Shown: positions 8,179 through 15,970, numbered from the stretch's first letter. The stretch: 64,000 nucleotides of DNA from an uncultured Candidatus Saccharibacteria bacterium (GCA_946887425.1 CAMPKW010000001.1:1-64000), one strand, 5' to 3'. A program made the numbers and translations. The notes: generated by a model from the letters alone, not told the origin.

Positions 8179-8187
8179 TGGTATACT
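8179..8187 (+). promoter_or_regulatory. Extended -10 of the valS leader
   Basis: TGG-TATACT sits about 120 bases before the valS ATG, the only clear long-leader promoter among the genes nearby. Transcription should begin near 8194. Confidence 0.65.
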
Positions 8188-8191
8188 AATA

Positions 8192-8290
8192 GTGAAAACA
8201 AACACGTGAAAAATGGGAGTAAAACCATAACGTTTTCACGGGAAAACGTCTAGGTGGTTTTGTGTATTTTTTCACGTGAATAATCCGAAC
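8192..8290 (+). ncRNA. Structured valS 5' leader with alternative pairings
   Basis: Three nested perfect stems are visible. P1 pairs 8203-8213 with 8268-8278 (11 bp). P2 pairs 8221-8227 with 8255-8261 (AAAACCA/TGGTTTT). P3 pairs 8230-8237 with 8242-8249 (8 bp, loop ACGG). Two competing 8-bp pairings exist: CGTGAAAA (8205-8212) and GTGAAAAC (8192-8199) each match the TTTTCAC segment at 8232-8240 that also forms P3. The leader therefore can adopt mutually exclusive folds. Short reading frames lie inside: ATG at 8213 encodes five residues including one valine, and GTG at 8206 encodes fifteen. The 3' strand of P1 covers a GTG in frame with valS (8276). No known riboswitch or T-box consensus was recognised. 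Confidence 0.6.
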
Positions 8291-8305
8291 TTGAGAATCT
8301 ACCGC

Positions 8306-10855
8306 ATGAAGTTAGCAAAAACATACGACCCTAATCAATATGAACCAAATATCTATGCTATGTGGGAAACCTCAGGTGCATTTGAGCCGAAAGGTGAGGG
8401 CGAGCCATACAGTATCGTCATGCCACCGCCAAATGCCAATGGAAACCTTCACACTGGTCACGCGCTGACCGTCCAGCTAGAGGACATTCTTTCTCGCTAT
8501 CATCGCATGAAGGGTCACGACGTAGCCTATATCCCCGGTGCTGATCATGCAGGTTTTGAAACTTGGGTAGTCTACGAGCGTGAGTTAGTAAAAAAAGGGC
8601 AGAGTCGCTTCGATTTCACCCGTGAACAGCTGTACAGCCAGGTGTGGAACTTTGTCGAGCAGCAGCGCGGCAATATGGAACTTCAACTACGCGCCCTCGG
8701 CGTGAGCGCTAGCTGGAATGATCTTGTCTTTACACTCGATGAAAAGGTAATCAAGACTGTGTATGGCACCTTCAAGCGCTTATGGGACGAAGGCCTCATT
8801 TACAGAGGTGAGCGCATTGTGAATTACAGCACGAAGTATCAGACGAGCTACGCTGACATCGAAGTTGACCATAAGCTCGAAAAGGGGACGCTGTGGAATA
8901 TCGCCTACCCAATGCTTGATAAAATTGGTGAAATTATTGTTGCCACAACTCGCCCTGAGACAATGCTTGGCGATGTGGCGATTGCTGTTCATCCAGATGA
9001 TGAGCGATACAAAGATCTTATCGGAACACGCGTCCAATTACCGCTCACTGATCGCGAAATCCCTATCATCGCCGATGATTACGTTGATATGAACTTCGGT
9101 ACCGGTGCCGTGAAGATAACTCCAGCACATGATCCAAATGATTTCGAAATGGGGCAGCGCCACAACCTTGAACGTATCCAAGTAATCGATTTCGACGGTC
9201 GCATGATCAACGTCCCGTCACAATTCATGGGGCTAGATGTCATGACCGCTCGCAAGCGTGTCTTAGCTTCACTCGAAGCTGCCGAACTTCGCCGAGGCGA
9301 GGAAACTATCGAGCACACTGTCGGATACGACTATAAGAGCGGCGAGCCAATCCAGCCACTCATCAAGGATCAGTGGTTCCTAAACGTACGACCTCTAGCA
9401 GACCGGGCTAAACAGGCGATCGAATCTGGCGCTATCACCTTTAGCCCAGCAAGTAAGAAACAGGCACTTATTCAGTATTATGACAATCTTCGCGATTGGA
9501 ACCTTAGTCGTCAAATTGCATGGGGCATTCCAATTCCTGCTTTCCAAAACGTTAACAACCCAGACGACTGGATCTTCGATGATCGAGTTGATGAAGAGTA
9601 TATTGATGTAAATGGAACAACATATCGTCGCGAGGAAGATACATTTGACACATGGTTTAGCAGTGGCCAATGGCCGTTCATCACGACTGATTATCTCGAT
9701 GCTGGCAAGCTTGCGCGTTTTTACCCAACTAGCGTACTGGAAACAGGGGTAGATATTTTATACCCATGGATCTCCCGCATGATCATGCTCGGCCTATACG
9801 CTACCGATCAAGTGCCATTCCGTCACGTTTACTTGCACGGACTTATCCTTGACGAACATGGGCAAAAAATGAGCAAGAGCAAGGGAAATGTTATGAATCC
9901 GATGGATATCGTCGCTTCTTATGGCTCAGATGCACTTCGTCTCGGTATCGTCGCTAGCCGTAGTGCAGGGCAGAACCAGGCTTTCTCAACCAGCAATGTC
10001 GTGGCAGGCCGCAACTTCTGCAACAAACTTTGGAACATCGCCCGCTTCATAGAGGATAAGCTTGGCGACAACTACAAGCCGAGCATGCCAACACCAACAA
10101 GCCTAGCGGATCACTGGATTATTCGCGAGCTAAACGCGGCCGCCACCGATATCGACACTCAGCTCGCTGGCTATCGTTTTGCCGAGGCAAGCGAGAGCAT
10201 GTACCATGCCATCTGGGATAACGTCGCCGACTGGTATATCGAAGCAAGCAAGAAGCAGCGCAATCCCGACATGCTCGCATGGGTACTCGATACTAGCCTA
10301 AAGCTGGCGCATCCATTCGCACCATTTGTCACCGAAACAATCTGGCAAACACTTAACTGGCACAATGACCTGCTTATTACGAGTAGCTGGCCTGAATCAA
10401 AAGCATACGACGATATCGCAGCCGCTGAATTTGAGCGCCTTCAAAAACTGGTTGCAGAAGCCCGCTACGTTACCGCCGAACTTCCAGGTAACCAAAAGTA
10501 CACCATGCTCTACCAGCAAGATAGCCTCATTGCCGATAACGCCGAGCTTATTCAGCACCTTGCTCGTCTCAAAGAGGTGAGGGAAGTCGATCAAGCCCGT
10601 GGCCTCCGACTTGCAGCGAGCAACCGTGAAGCCTGGCTTGATATTGACGAGGAAACCCTTTATGAACATCAGTCAAACCTTGAGGTGCGACTGGCTGAAA
10701 ACCGCGCTTTCGTAAGCAACCTAGAAGGGCGTCTCTCAAATGAGAATTATATCGCCAAGGCACCGGCTGCACTTGTCGAAGAGTCACGCCAGCAACTCGA
10801 AAGCAAGAAAGCGCTCATCGAACGCCTCGAGCATGAACTACAGGTACTAAAGTAA
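8306..10855 (+). CDS. valS: Valyl-tRNA synthetase
   Basis: This class I synthetase charges tRNA-Val. The product (849 residues from ATG 8306) starts MKLAKTYDPNQYEP, which matches the usual ValRS start two residues before the KTY motif. An in-frame GTG at 8276 would add ten residues but lies inside the leader stem. Visible blocks: the HIGH-type motif NANGNLHTGHAL (about residue 45), the CP1 editing domain with TTRPETMLGD and TGAVKITPAHDPND, the KMSKS loop GQKMSKSKGNV (about residue 530), the anticodon-binding domain, and a C-terminal coiled-coil arm (about 785-849) typical of ValRS. No frameshift. A perfect terminator follows. Confidence 0.97.
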   Translation: MKLAKTYDPNQYEPNIYAMWETSGAFEPKGEGEPYSIVMPPPNANGNLHTGHALTVQLEDILSRYHRMKGHDVAYIPGADHAGFETWVVYERELVKKGQSRFDFTREQLYSQVWNFVEQQRGNMELQLRALGVSASWNDLVFTLDEKVIKTVYGTFKRLWDEGLIYRGERIVNYSTKYQTSYADIEVDHKLEKGTLWNIAYPMLDKIGEIIVATTRPETMLGDVAIAVHPDDERYKDLIGTRVQLPLTDREIPIIADDYVDMNFGTGAVKITPAHDPNDFEMGQRHNLERIQVIDFDGRMINVPSQFMGLDVMTARKRVLASLEAAELRRGEETIEHTVGYDYKSGEPIQPLIKDQWFLNVRPLADRAKQAIESGAITFSPASKKQALIQYYDNLRDWNLSRQIAWGIPIPAFQNVNNPDDWIFDDRVDEEYIDVNGTTYRREEDTFDTWFSSGQWPFITTDYLDAGKLARFYPTSVLETGVDILYPWISRMIMLGLYATDQVPFRHVYLHGLILDEHGQKMSKSKGNVMNPMDIVASYGSDALRLGIVASRSAGQNQAFSTSNVVAGRNFCNKLWNIARFIEDKLGDNYKPSMPTPTSLADHWIIRELNAAATDIDTQLAGYRFAEASESMYHAIWDNVADWYIEASKKQRNPDMLAWVLDTSLKLAHPFAPFVTETIWQTLNWHNDLLITSSWPESKAYDDIAAAEFERLQKLVAEARYVTAELPGNQKYTMLYQQDSLIADNAELIQHLARLKEVREVDQARGLRLAASNREAWLDIDEETLYEHQSNLEVRLAENRAFVSNLEGRLSNENYIAKAPAALVEESRQQLESKKALIERLEHELQVLK

Positions 10856-10875
10856 TACTTAGATACGGATACATC

Positions 10876-10907
10876 AATAAACGTCCAGCCTAGTCTGGAC
10901 GTTTATT
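10876..10907. terminator. Terminator after valS
   Basis: A 13-bp perfect stem AATAAACGTCCAG/CTGGACGTTTATT with a 6-base loop lies 20 bases after the valS stop. Confidence 0.9.
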
Positions 10908-10924
10908 ATATTCATCTAACGACA

Positions 10925-11260
10925 TTAAATGAGTGGTGTCGTGTAGCTATCAAATGCATGGTATCCACGAGGTGCATTCTTTTGCATTAAATGTTTTTTA
11001 TCCTCATTTGTGCGCGGTTGGATACGAGGGTTCTGCGACTTAATATCACGCACTGCCTGGGACAATGAGCCGCGCTCGGTGTGCGTGTGTGGATCACCAC
11101 TTAACTTTACACTGCGATCAGCCGAATCAAGACTCGCTGATAGGGCTGGCGCAAGTGTTACGGCCTTATCGAGCTTCGTATCATGAAGGAGCACACCAGT
11201 AGCCGTACTGAGACTCAAGGCAATCGATATAGGGGTAAGTAGGGTTGATAATGGAAACAT
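10925..11260 (-). CDS. Small hypothetical protein with N-terminal hydrophobic segment
   Basis: I do not recognise this 111-residue protein. It starts MFPLSTLLTPISIALSLS, a hydrophobic stretch of about 25 residues that could be a signal anchor, and continues as a basic, polar chain ending in GYHAFDSYTTPLI. It sits alone between the valS terminator and rlmH. Its probable promoter on the minus strand is TGC-TATATT about 43 bases before the ATG, with no Shine-Dalgarno. Coding status rests on the intact frame and position only. Confidence 0.45.
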   Translation of the reverse strand: MFPLSTLLTPISIALSLSTATGVLLHDTKLDKAVTLAPALSASLDSADRSVKLSGDPHTHTERGSLSQAVRDIKSQNPRIQPRTNEDKKHLMQKNAPRGYHAFDSYTTPLI

Positions 11261-11342
11261 ATTTTTGCGTATTTGTTTTTAGTTAGTAAACTAATAACAA
11301 ATATAGCATAAGCTTTGTATATTGTCAACTCTATGTCAAAGC

Positions 11343-11801
11343 TTAGTCGTGATGATAGGGATTACCAGCGGCAATTTCCTGAGCACGATACAGTTGCTCC
11401 GTAAGAAGCAAGCGAACGAGCTGATGTGGAAATACCAATAGCGACAATGACCATACAAAATCAGCACGATCATGAACTGACTGATCAACTCCATAGGCTC
11501 CGCCAATGATAATCACCACGCTTCGCGAGCTATTAAGCGGCAGCTCTAAAAGCGAAGCGAGGGCAGGTGAATTAATAATCTTACCCTTCTCGTCCAACAA
11601 AACAACAAAGTCACTCTCCTTAAGTCGCTGTAGTATGCGTTCAGACTCGTCCTGACGAGCGCTAAGGCCTTCGCGAGATGAATGTGACAAATAGACCCAT
11701 TCAAGTATAAACGGCTTTCTGAGGCGCTTCTGATACCGTTCGATACCTTCCGATACCCACGCCTCGTGCTTCTTGCCAATCGCAACCACTCGCAGAGGCA
11801 T
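11343..11801 (-). CDS. rlmH: 23S rRNA (pseudouridine1915-N3) methyltransferase RlmH
   Basis: This SPOUT-family enzyme methylates pseudouridine 1915 of helix 69 in 23S rRNA. The 152-residue product has the family length, IIIGGAYGVDQSV (SAM-binding knot), and the C-terminal SLLVFPHQLVRLLLTEQLYRA followed by NPYHHD, the RlmH signature. Its ATG overlaps the stop of the HIT gene by one base (TAATG), so translation is coupled and both share the leaderless promoter upstream of the HIT gene. Confidence 0.95.
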   Translation of the reverse strand: MPLRVVAIGKKHEAWVSEGIERYQKRLRKPFILEWVYLSHSSREGLSARQDESERILQRLKESDFVVLLDEKGKIINSPALASLLELPLNSSRSVVIIIGGAYGVDQSVHDRADFVWSLSLLVFPHQLVRLLLTEQLYRAQEIAAGNPYHHD

Positions 11802-12193
11802 TAAAACTGCAGCTTTCGAGCCACCGCCCCGAGCGCACCATGATTTGGCTCAACCGAAGTATCAGGAATATTATGATAGTCACTAACATCATTAAACGGA
11901 ATAAGATGAACGTGGGCGTGCGGCACATCAACGCCAATCACCTGAACTCCGACATATTCCACCTGAAGCTGCTGCTTCATCCGAACAGCAATCTTCTTGG
12001 CCGTCGCCATAACGTCTCGATACGTGTCTTCGTCAAGATCCCATAATGTCTCGACTTGCTTCTTAGGAATAACGAGCGTATGCCCTGGAGCGATCGGAGA
12101 TATATCGAGAAAAGCGAACGTTGTGTCATCTTCATACACTTTATGACACGGGATGTCGCCGTTGATAATTTTCGTAAAAATTGAATCTTCCAT
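11801..12193 (-). CDS. HIT family (histidine triad) nucleotide-binding protein
   Basis: HIT proteins hydrolyse nucleotide-phosphoramidates or dinucleotides. The 130-residue product starts MEDSIFTKIINGDIP and carries the histidine triad HAHVHLIPF near residue 95 and the GHTLVIPK segment near residue 40. It resembles the Hint/HinT branch. It is the first gene of a two-gene unit with rlmH. TATAAT ends 6 bases before the ATG. Confidence 0.93.
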   Translation of the reverse strand: MEDSIFTKIINGDIPCHKVYEDDTTFAFLDISPIAPGHTLVIPKKQVETLWDLDEDTYRDVMATAKKIAVRMKQQLQVEYVGVQVIGVDVPHAHVHLIPFNDVSDYHNIPDTSVEPNHGALGAVARKLQF

Positions 12194-12199
12194 AGGTCT

Positions 12200-12205
12200 A
12201 TTATA
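12200..12205 (-). promoter_or_regulatory. -10 of HIT-rlmH operon, leaderless
   Basis: TATAAT on the minus strand ends 6 bases before the ATG at 12193. Confidence 0.65.
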
Positions 12206-12224
12206 CCCAGAGCGGGGGATTCGC

Positions 12225-12230
12225 TATACT
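12225..12230 (+). promoter_or_regulatory. -10 of the 12.2-kb membrane protein gene, leaderless
   Basis: TATACT ends 6 bases before the ATG at 12237. It is divergent from the HIT promoter, with only 19 bases between the two -10 elements. Confidence 0.6.
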
Positions 12231-12236
12231 AGAAGT

Positions 12237-12686
12237 ATGAAAGCCTCACTACTCGCTATTCGCTCCATCGGTACAGAATTCGCTAATAGGTTATTTTACC
12301 CAGTCATTATGGCTGGTGCGATTGCAGCTGGCATTTTGGTGGCAATTACGTTTTGGCTTACTACCCTCAGTTCATGGTGGTGGCTTCTATTTATTCCCGT
12401 CGTAATGGCAATCTGCATAGGGCTGGCTGTTTTCGTGATCGTAAAACTCGTCATTCGCTCAATTACACCACCACAAACGAGACAGCAAAAACAAGCCGCG
12501 AAGCAGTTTGTCGATAAAATACAAACCATTGCTGAAGCTACTCAGACACCAAAAGTCGTATTACTCTTTCGAATAGTGCGAGACATCGCCGCTCCGCGAG
12601 AAAGCGGGTTTATTGGAAATCTCACCTCTACAACCAGCTCCCTAAAATCTGACTTTGCCGAACACGCACGAACATTCAATCAGTAA
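12237..12686 (+). CDS. Small membrane protein, two predicted helices
   Basis: No family recognised. From the ATG placed by the leaderless promoter the product has 149 residues. Two long hydrophobic segments (about residues 18-42 and 47-72) are separated by a short WWW-containing turn. After them comes a basic cytoplasmic tail (RSITPPQTRQQKQAAKQFVDK and onward), with a helical region to the C-terminus. An upstream in-frame ATG at 12153 lies in the HIT gene and is not plausible. Confidence 0.6.
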   Translation: MKASLLAIRSIGTEFANRLFYPVIMAGAIAAGILVAITFWLTTLSSWWWLLFIPVVMAICIGLAVFVIVKLVIRSITPPQTRQQKQAAKQFVDKIQTIAEATQTPKVVLLFRIVRDIAAPRESGFIGNLTSTTSSLKSDFAEHARTFNQ

Positions 12687-12695
12687 CCACGGGGT

Positions 12696-13163
12696 TTATC
12701 CGCCTACTACCCAGCCGTTACCCCATCTAAGATAGGTGGAATACGGAGTCGTTCCACAAGTACCGGTCGACGACCAAGCGACATTCACCTCCGTGACACC
12801 CTGCCCATTCATATACATAAATTGACGCCCCGACACAGTATCGCGAACAAATAACGCAAAGCCCGCATTTGCTCCATTTGGATTTATGCAAGATATAACA
12901 TTTGTCCCCACGGGGCTAAAGCTGAACTTTGCTTTAATACTCTGCATCTGCGTGTCGTTTGCAGGATAATCACCATCTGCACGAAAGAGTTCGATTTGCT
13001 TCGCAACATTCGCGAGGTCAGACTTCAAGCTAGTCTCACGGGCTCGTGACTGAATACCGTTATATGCCACGATCGTAATCGCAGCCAGGATGCCGATAAT
13101 GACAATAACTATGAGCAGCTCGACGATTGTAAAGCCACGACTACGAACTATATGCGTAGTCAT
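12696..13163 (-). CDS. Type IV pilin-like prepilin (second of a tandem pair)
   Basis: This is a type IV pilin or pseudopilin. The start at 13163 overlaps the stop of the upstream pilin by one base (TGATG). The leader is short, and the prepilin peptidase site is RSRG|FTIVELL, followed by the conserved hydrophobic alpha-1 helix IVIVIIGILAAITIVAYNGI. The globular domain has two cysteines (SCINPN and GTCGTT), which could form the D-region disulfide of pilins. It is about 155 residues long. Known role of the family: fibres for attachment, twitching or DNA uptake. The assembly ATPases and prepilin peptidase are not in this window. Confidence 0.9.
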   Translation of the reverse strand: MTTHIVRSRGFTIVELLIVIVIIGILAAITIVAYNGIQSRARETSLKSDLANVAKQIELFRADGDYPANDTQMQSIKAKFSFSPVGTNVISCINPNGANAGFALFVRDTVSGRQFMYMNGQGVTEVNVAWSSTGTCGTTPYSTYLRWGNGWVVGG

Positions 13164-13666
13164 CAGTTTGCCCATGCCGACCAGGTGGAATTAACTAAAC
13201 CGTTTGCTATCGGGTTGGTACTAGTTAGGCCTATCTGGCTACATATACCATAGCCATATGTAGCTGCGGCGCTCTCTAGCCCTCCCGTGGCGGTATATTT
13301 AAAATAATTTCCCGATGCTGATCTTGCGTACATGATATAGTTGTCGGTTGCGGTATTTACACAGTACCTGAGGGTGTAATTTTGAACATCAAGGCTATAT
13401 ACGTTGCGAGAAAACTGAAATCCCATCGCTGCCGTCAAAACTGTCGGGTATCCACCCGTTCCATCGAGTTTTGCAAGCTCCAGCTTTTTAGCAAAATTCG
13501 TAAGATCATTTCTTACTGCAGTATCGTTTGCTCTACCCTGGATGCCATTATAGGCAACGATAGTGATCGCCGCTAAAATACCAATGATAACAATAACAAT
13601 GAGCAGCTCGACGATCGTAAAGCCGGCACGATAAGGTCCCTTATACATCTGTTTGGATACCCACAT
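13163..13666 (-). CDS. Type IV pilin-like prepilin (first of a tandem pair)
   Basis: This paralogue of the next gene has 167 residues. The cleavage site is YRAG|FTIVELL and alpha-1 is nearly identical to its neighbour, continuing AYNGIQGRANDTAVRNDL. The C-terminal globular part differs in sequence, which suggests a major/minor pilin pair. Two cysteines (RYCVNT and GYGICSQ) could bridge. The start is uncertain: ATG 13666 gives a longer leader, ATG 13648 gives MYKGPYRAG. A TGC-TATATA-like hexamer lies about 13 bases before ATG 13666. Confidence 0.88.
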   Translation of the reverse strand: MWVSKQMYKGPYRAGFTIVELLIVIVIIGILAAITIVAYNGIQGRANDTAVRNDLTNFAKKLELAKLDGTGGYPTVLTAAMGFQFSRNVYSLDVQNYTLRYCVNTATDNYIMYARSASGNYFKYTATGGLESAAATYGYGICSQIGLTSTNPIANGLVNSTWSAWAN

Positions 13667-13740
13667 AATCTGATTGAAGTATATAGCACAAGCAAGATGC
13701 GATCAAGTTCGAGGAGTATCGCGCAGTTACGTTTCGACAA

Positions 13741-13770
13741 TAAAATACAGCCCCGAAAGACTGTATTTTA
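13741..13770. terminator. Terminator behind tRNA-Ser(CGA)
   Basis: A 10-bp perfect stem TAAAATACAG/CTGTATTTTA with a 10-base loop lies directly downstream of the minus-strand tRNA gene. Confidence 0.85.
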
Positions 13771-13772
13771 CA

Positions 13773-13862
13773 TGGCGGAGAGGAAGAGATTCGAACTCTC
13801 GGTAGGTTTTACCCCACACCGCTTTTCGAGAGCGGCACCTTCAACCACTCGGACACCTCTCC
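13773..13862 (-). tRNA. tRNA-Ser (anticodon CGA)
   Basis: The minus strand folds into a class II tRNA: acceptor GGAGAGG/CCTCTCC, discriminator G, an encoded CCA, the T arm with GTTCGAATC, and a long variable arm. The anticodon stem is CCGCT/AGCGG with loop CTCGAAA, giving CGA, which reads UCG. Confidence 0.95.
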
Positions 13863-13937
13863 AGACCCTGTTTAGTATAGCAAATACATACAGCTTTTCG
13901 ACAGCCAGGTAAATCATAGGCAAGTGATGGTATATTT

Positions 13938-13945
13938 GCTAGAAT
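13938..13945 (+). promoter_or_regulatory. Extended -10 of the DUF4190-like gene, leaderless
   Basis: TTTGC-TAGAAT ends 7 bases before the ATG at 13953. Confidence 0.55.
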
Positions 13946-13952
13946 ACAGGCA

Positions 13953-14324
13953 ATGACAACTACGCCTCCACCTTACGTCCCACACCAACCGGAAAAAACA
14001 CCCGCACCAATAACGCATGGCTCGTCGAATGGTTTTTCTATCACTTCATTGATACTGGGTATCCTCTCACTTTTAGGTTTCGGATTCCTTGCCGGCATCC
14101 CCGCAATCATATTTGGAGCAATTGCCCTTAAGCGCAAGCAGCCAGAGCGGGGGATGAGTCTTGCAGGTGTAATTACGGGATCAATCGGCACGCTTTTTTC
14201 GCTCTTGCTGGTTGCATTCATAATTGCCGTGATAACAATTGGTCACAATTCCGACTATTATTACAATGAACCGCTCCCGCCGTATGACGGATATTCCGCT
14301 CCCGCCGAGAATCCCCGAACCTAA
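13953..14324 (+). CDS. DUF4190-like small membrane protein
   Basis: The 123-residue product has a proline-rich N-terminal cytoplasmic segment, then two membrane helices (about 30-55 and 77-97) around a short basic loop with AIALKRKQPERGMSLAG, as in DUF4190 proteins. The C-terminal tail has DYYYNEPLPPYDGY, rich in tyrosine and proline. Such proteins are common in Gram-positive genomes and have no assigned function. A hairpin terminator follows. Confidence 0.65.
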   Translation: MTTTPPPYVPHQPEKTPAPITHGSSNGFSITSLILGILSLLGFGFLAGIPAIIFGAIALKRKQPERGMSLAGVITGSIGTLFSLLLVAFIIAVITIGHNSDYYYNEPLPPYDGYSAPAENPRT

Positions 14325-14333
14325 ATAAAAAAC

Positions 14334-14374
14334 CCATAGAAAAAAGACGAGCAACACTCGTCTTCTTTCTATGG
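14334..14374. terminator. Bidirectional terminator
   Basis: An 18-bp stem with one mismatch and a 5-base loop is shared by the plus-strand DUF4190-like gene and the minus-strand tRNA-Arg. Its end overlaps the CCA end of the tRNA gene. Confidence 0.8.
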
Positions 14375-14448
14375 TGAACCCGGCACGATTCGAACGTGCG
14401 ACCTTTGGCTCCGCAAGCCAACGCTCTATCCAGCTGAGCTACGGGTCC
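14372..14448 (-). tRNA. tRNA-Arg (anticodon GCG)
   Basis: The minus strand gives a class I tRNA of 77 bases with encoded CCA. Acceptor GGACCCG pairs with CGGGTTC, the D arm has GCTCAGCTGGATAGAGC, and the T arm has CACGTTCGAATCGTG. The anticodon stem is TTGGC/GCCAA with loop TTGCGGA, so the anticodon is GCG. Most bacteria use ACG (edited to ICG) for the CGU/CGC arginine codons. Confidence 0.92.
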
Positions 14449-14568
14449 GTACTGCATGGTCACACAAAATGCATAACCATGCTTTTCGTGTAACTAGAAG
14501 GTGCTTTGTCTCTTTTTCAAGTGACGAACATCGGCTATTATATCACGAATGACGGAGAGGCGGCAAGA

Positions 14569-15204
14569 TTAAAGGCGCAATTTGCGGACGACTTTGTCGA
14601 TAATGTCGAGATGAAGCTCCTGCATCGCGAGGCGTGCACCCAAAAAATCAACAATTTGTTCACCAAGTGCCTCGGGGAAGTAAACAGTCACTCCAGGAAG
14701 GAAGCGCTTTACCGGAATGAGCATGATCGAATACTCATCACCGTCATGAATGACGCCGAATGATTTGAACTCGGAAAGATCATAAAGACGATCCCCAACA
14801 TATAGACCCTTGGGACTTAATGTATATGTAAGTTCACGGGGCGGACGACGCGAATACACCACGACAGCCACTGCCATCACCGCAATCAACACCGCAAATG
14901 TCCACGCCTGCATGAGTAAAATCGCTAACGCCATCATACCTAGGACAACAATACCAAATCCCACAAACCATAGTGCATTCTTCTCGTGATGAATGTACTC
15001 GCTCGCCTGCCAACGAATAGGCTCAACAGGAGCCGAGGCGTTCGGGCTGACGGACGGCTCTATACGTTCGCCGTCCGCATCCTGTGGATCGGGCGTCAAT
15101 GTGACAATTGGACCTTGCTGTTCGGTGGGGACTTGAGAAGCGGCCGGAGTTTGTTCCGGTGAATCGTTTTGATCTGGCTGCCAGTAGGGCTCGTTTGGTT
15201 GCAT
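14569..15204 (-). CDS. Conserved-type membrane protein with two helices and a cytoplasmic domain
   Basis: The 211-residue product has a polar, proline/glutamine-rich N-terminus (1-75), two adjacent membrane helices (about 80-100 and 103-122), and a C-terminal beta-rich domain beginning TYTLSPKGLYVGDRLYDLSEF, which looks like a PH-like or band-type membrane domain. I do not assign a function. The leaderless promoter is at 15211-15219. The gene is flanked by tRNA genes on the same strand. Confidence 0.65.
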   Translation of the reverse strand: MQPNEPYWQPDQNDSPEQTPAASQVPTEQQGPIVTLTPDPQDADGERIEPSVSPNASAPVEPIRWQASEYIHHEKNALWFVGFGIVVLGMMALAILLMQAWTFAVLIAVMAVAVVVYSRRPPRELTYTLSPKGLYVGDRLYDLSEFKSFGVIHDGDEYSIMLIPVKRFLPGVTVYFPEALGEQIVDFLGARLAMQELHLDIIDKVVRKLRL

Positions 15205-15210
15205 AAAAAT

Positions 15211-15219
15211 AGTATAGCA
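15211..15219 (-). promoter_or_regulatory. Extended -10, leaderless
   Basis: TGC-TATACT on the minus strand ends 6 bases before the ATG at 15204. Confidence 0.65.
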
Positions 15220-15250
15220 TGAGCAGGTTGTGCAGTTCTGTCCGTTTCGC

Positions 15251-15290
15251 CAAATAAAATAGCACTGCAGCCGCAGTGCTATTTTATTTG
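15251..15290. terminator. Terminator behind tRNA-Ser(GCU)
   Basis: An 18-bp perfect stem with a 4-base loop (AGCC) immediately follows the tRNA on the minus strand and overlaps the last two bases of its CCA end. Confidence 0.9.
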
Positions 15291-15381
15291 GCGGAGGAGG
15301 GGAGATTCGAACTCCCGCTCCAGATCTCTCCGGACTAACGATTTAGCAAACCGTCCCCTTAAGCCACTTGGGTACCCCTCC
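15289..15381 (-). tRNA. tRNA-Ser (anticodon GCU)
   Basis: The minus strand folds into a class II tRNA with acceptor GGAGGGG, long variable arm, GTTCGAATC T loop and encoded CCA. The anticodon stem is ACGGT/ATCGT with loop TTGCTAA, anticodon GCT, which reads AGC/AGU. Confidence 0.94.
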
Positions 15382-15470
15382 GTATAGGCTTCTGCCAGAA
15401 AAGTAGACTTCTCCAACTCGAACAATTGTAGCATAAGACAGAGGCCAAGAGTAGACTTTTGACAAGAAAT

Positions 15471-15479
15471 TGCTATAAT
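15471..15479 (+). promoter_or_regulatory. Extended -10 of T4SS pilin gene
   Basis: TGC-TATAAT lies 38 bases before the ATG at 15518, so this transcript has a short leader. Confidence 0.6.
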
Positions 15480-15517
15480 TAGGGTTATATTATTTAAATG
15501 TAAAAGGCGCCTCGTCC

Positions 15518-15913
15518 ATGAAGAAACTTATCCCAACTATCATAGCTCTTGGCGTCATCTTTGCCACATTCATCTCCGTGCCTAGCTATGCTCAAGAAAT
15601 GACTCTTCAATCAGGCGTACAATCGGCACGTGGCGAAGGCCAGCCAGTCACGCTTTTTGGTGACGGCGGCATCTTTACGACAATCGTAAACATCCTGCTT
15701 TTCATCATCGGCGCCCTTAGTGTCATCATGCTTATTATCGGAGGTATTCGCTACACAGTTTCCGGTGGCAATCAAAGTGCCATTACAGCAGCAAAAAACA
15801 CCATTATGTACGCCATTGTCGGTATTATTATCGCCGTCTTAGCATTTGCAATCGTCAATTTCGTACTATCATCCCTTATTGGAGGCGGTGCCGGCGGAGG
15901 TACAAACGTCTAA
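15518..15913 (+). CDS. T4SS pilin-like protein (TrbC/VirB2 type), copy 1
   Basis: The 131-residue product has a signal peptide (1-25, cut near SYA|QE). Two membrane helices (about 50-75 and 88-118) are joined by a short cytoplasmic loop GGIRYTVSGGNQSAITAAKNT, as in TrbC/VirB2 pilins of type IV secretion systems. FGDGGIFTTIVNILLFIIGALSV is shared almost word for word with the pilin at 17494. Known role of the family: subunit of the T4SS pilus or surface filament. It stands alone on the plus strand, apart from the five-gene pilin operon on minus. Confidence 0.85.
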   Translation: MKKLIPTIIALGVIFATFISVPSYAQEMTLQSGVQSARGEGQPVTLFGDGGIFTTIVNILLFIIGALSVIMLIIGGIRYTVSGGNQSAITAAKNTIMYAIVGIIIAVLAFAIVNFVLSSLIGGGAGGGTNV

Positions 15914-15935
15914 AGCACGCTTACTGTTAATACAA

Positions 15936-15970
15936 TAGAAAAAAGACGATCACTGATCGTCTTTTTTCTA
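15936..15970. terminator. Bidirectional terminator between pilin and tRNA-Ser(UGA)
   Basis: A 14-bp perfect stem TAGAAAAAAGACGA/TCGTCTTTTTTCTA with a 7-base loop has A- and T-rich flanks usable in both directions. Confidence 0.88.

Noticed and set aside
8192..8290. T-box riboswitch for valS
   Set aside because: A TGGT segment could pair with the tRNA ACCA end, but the leader is too short for stem I with a specifier loop, the T-box consensus is only vaguely matched, and no terminator follows.
8276..8305. GTG 8276 as valS start
   Set aside because: It lies in the leader stem and adds residues not found in ValRS; ATG 8306 gives the normal N-terminus. It remains possible.
14506..14763. Plus-strand 85-residue frame
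   Set aside because: It lies antisense to the C-terminal domain of the membrane protein at 14569, which has a good promoter and protein-like composition.
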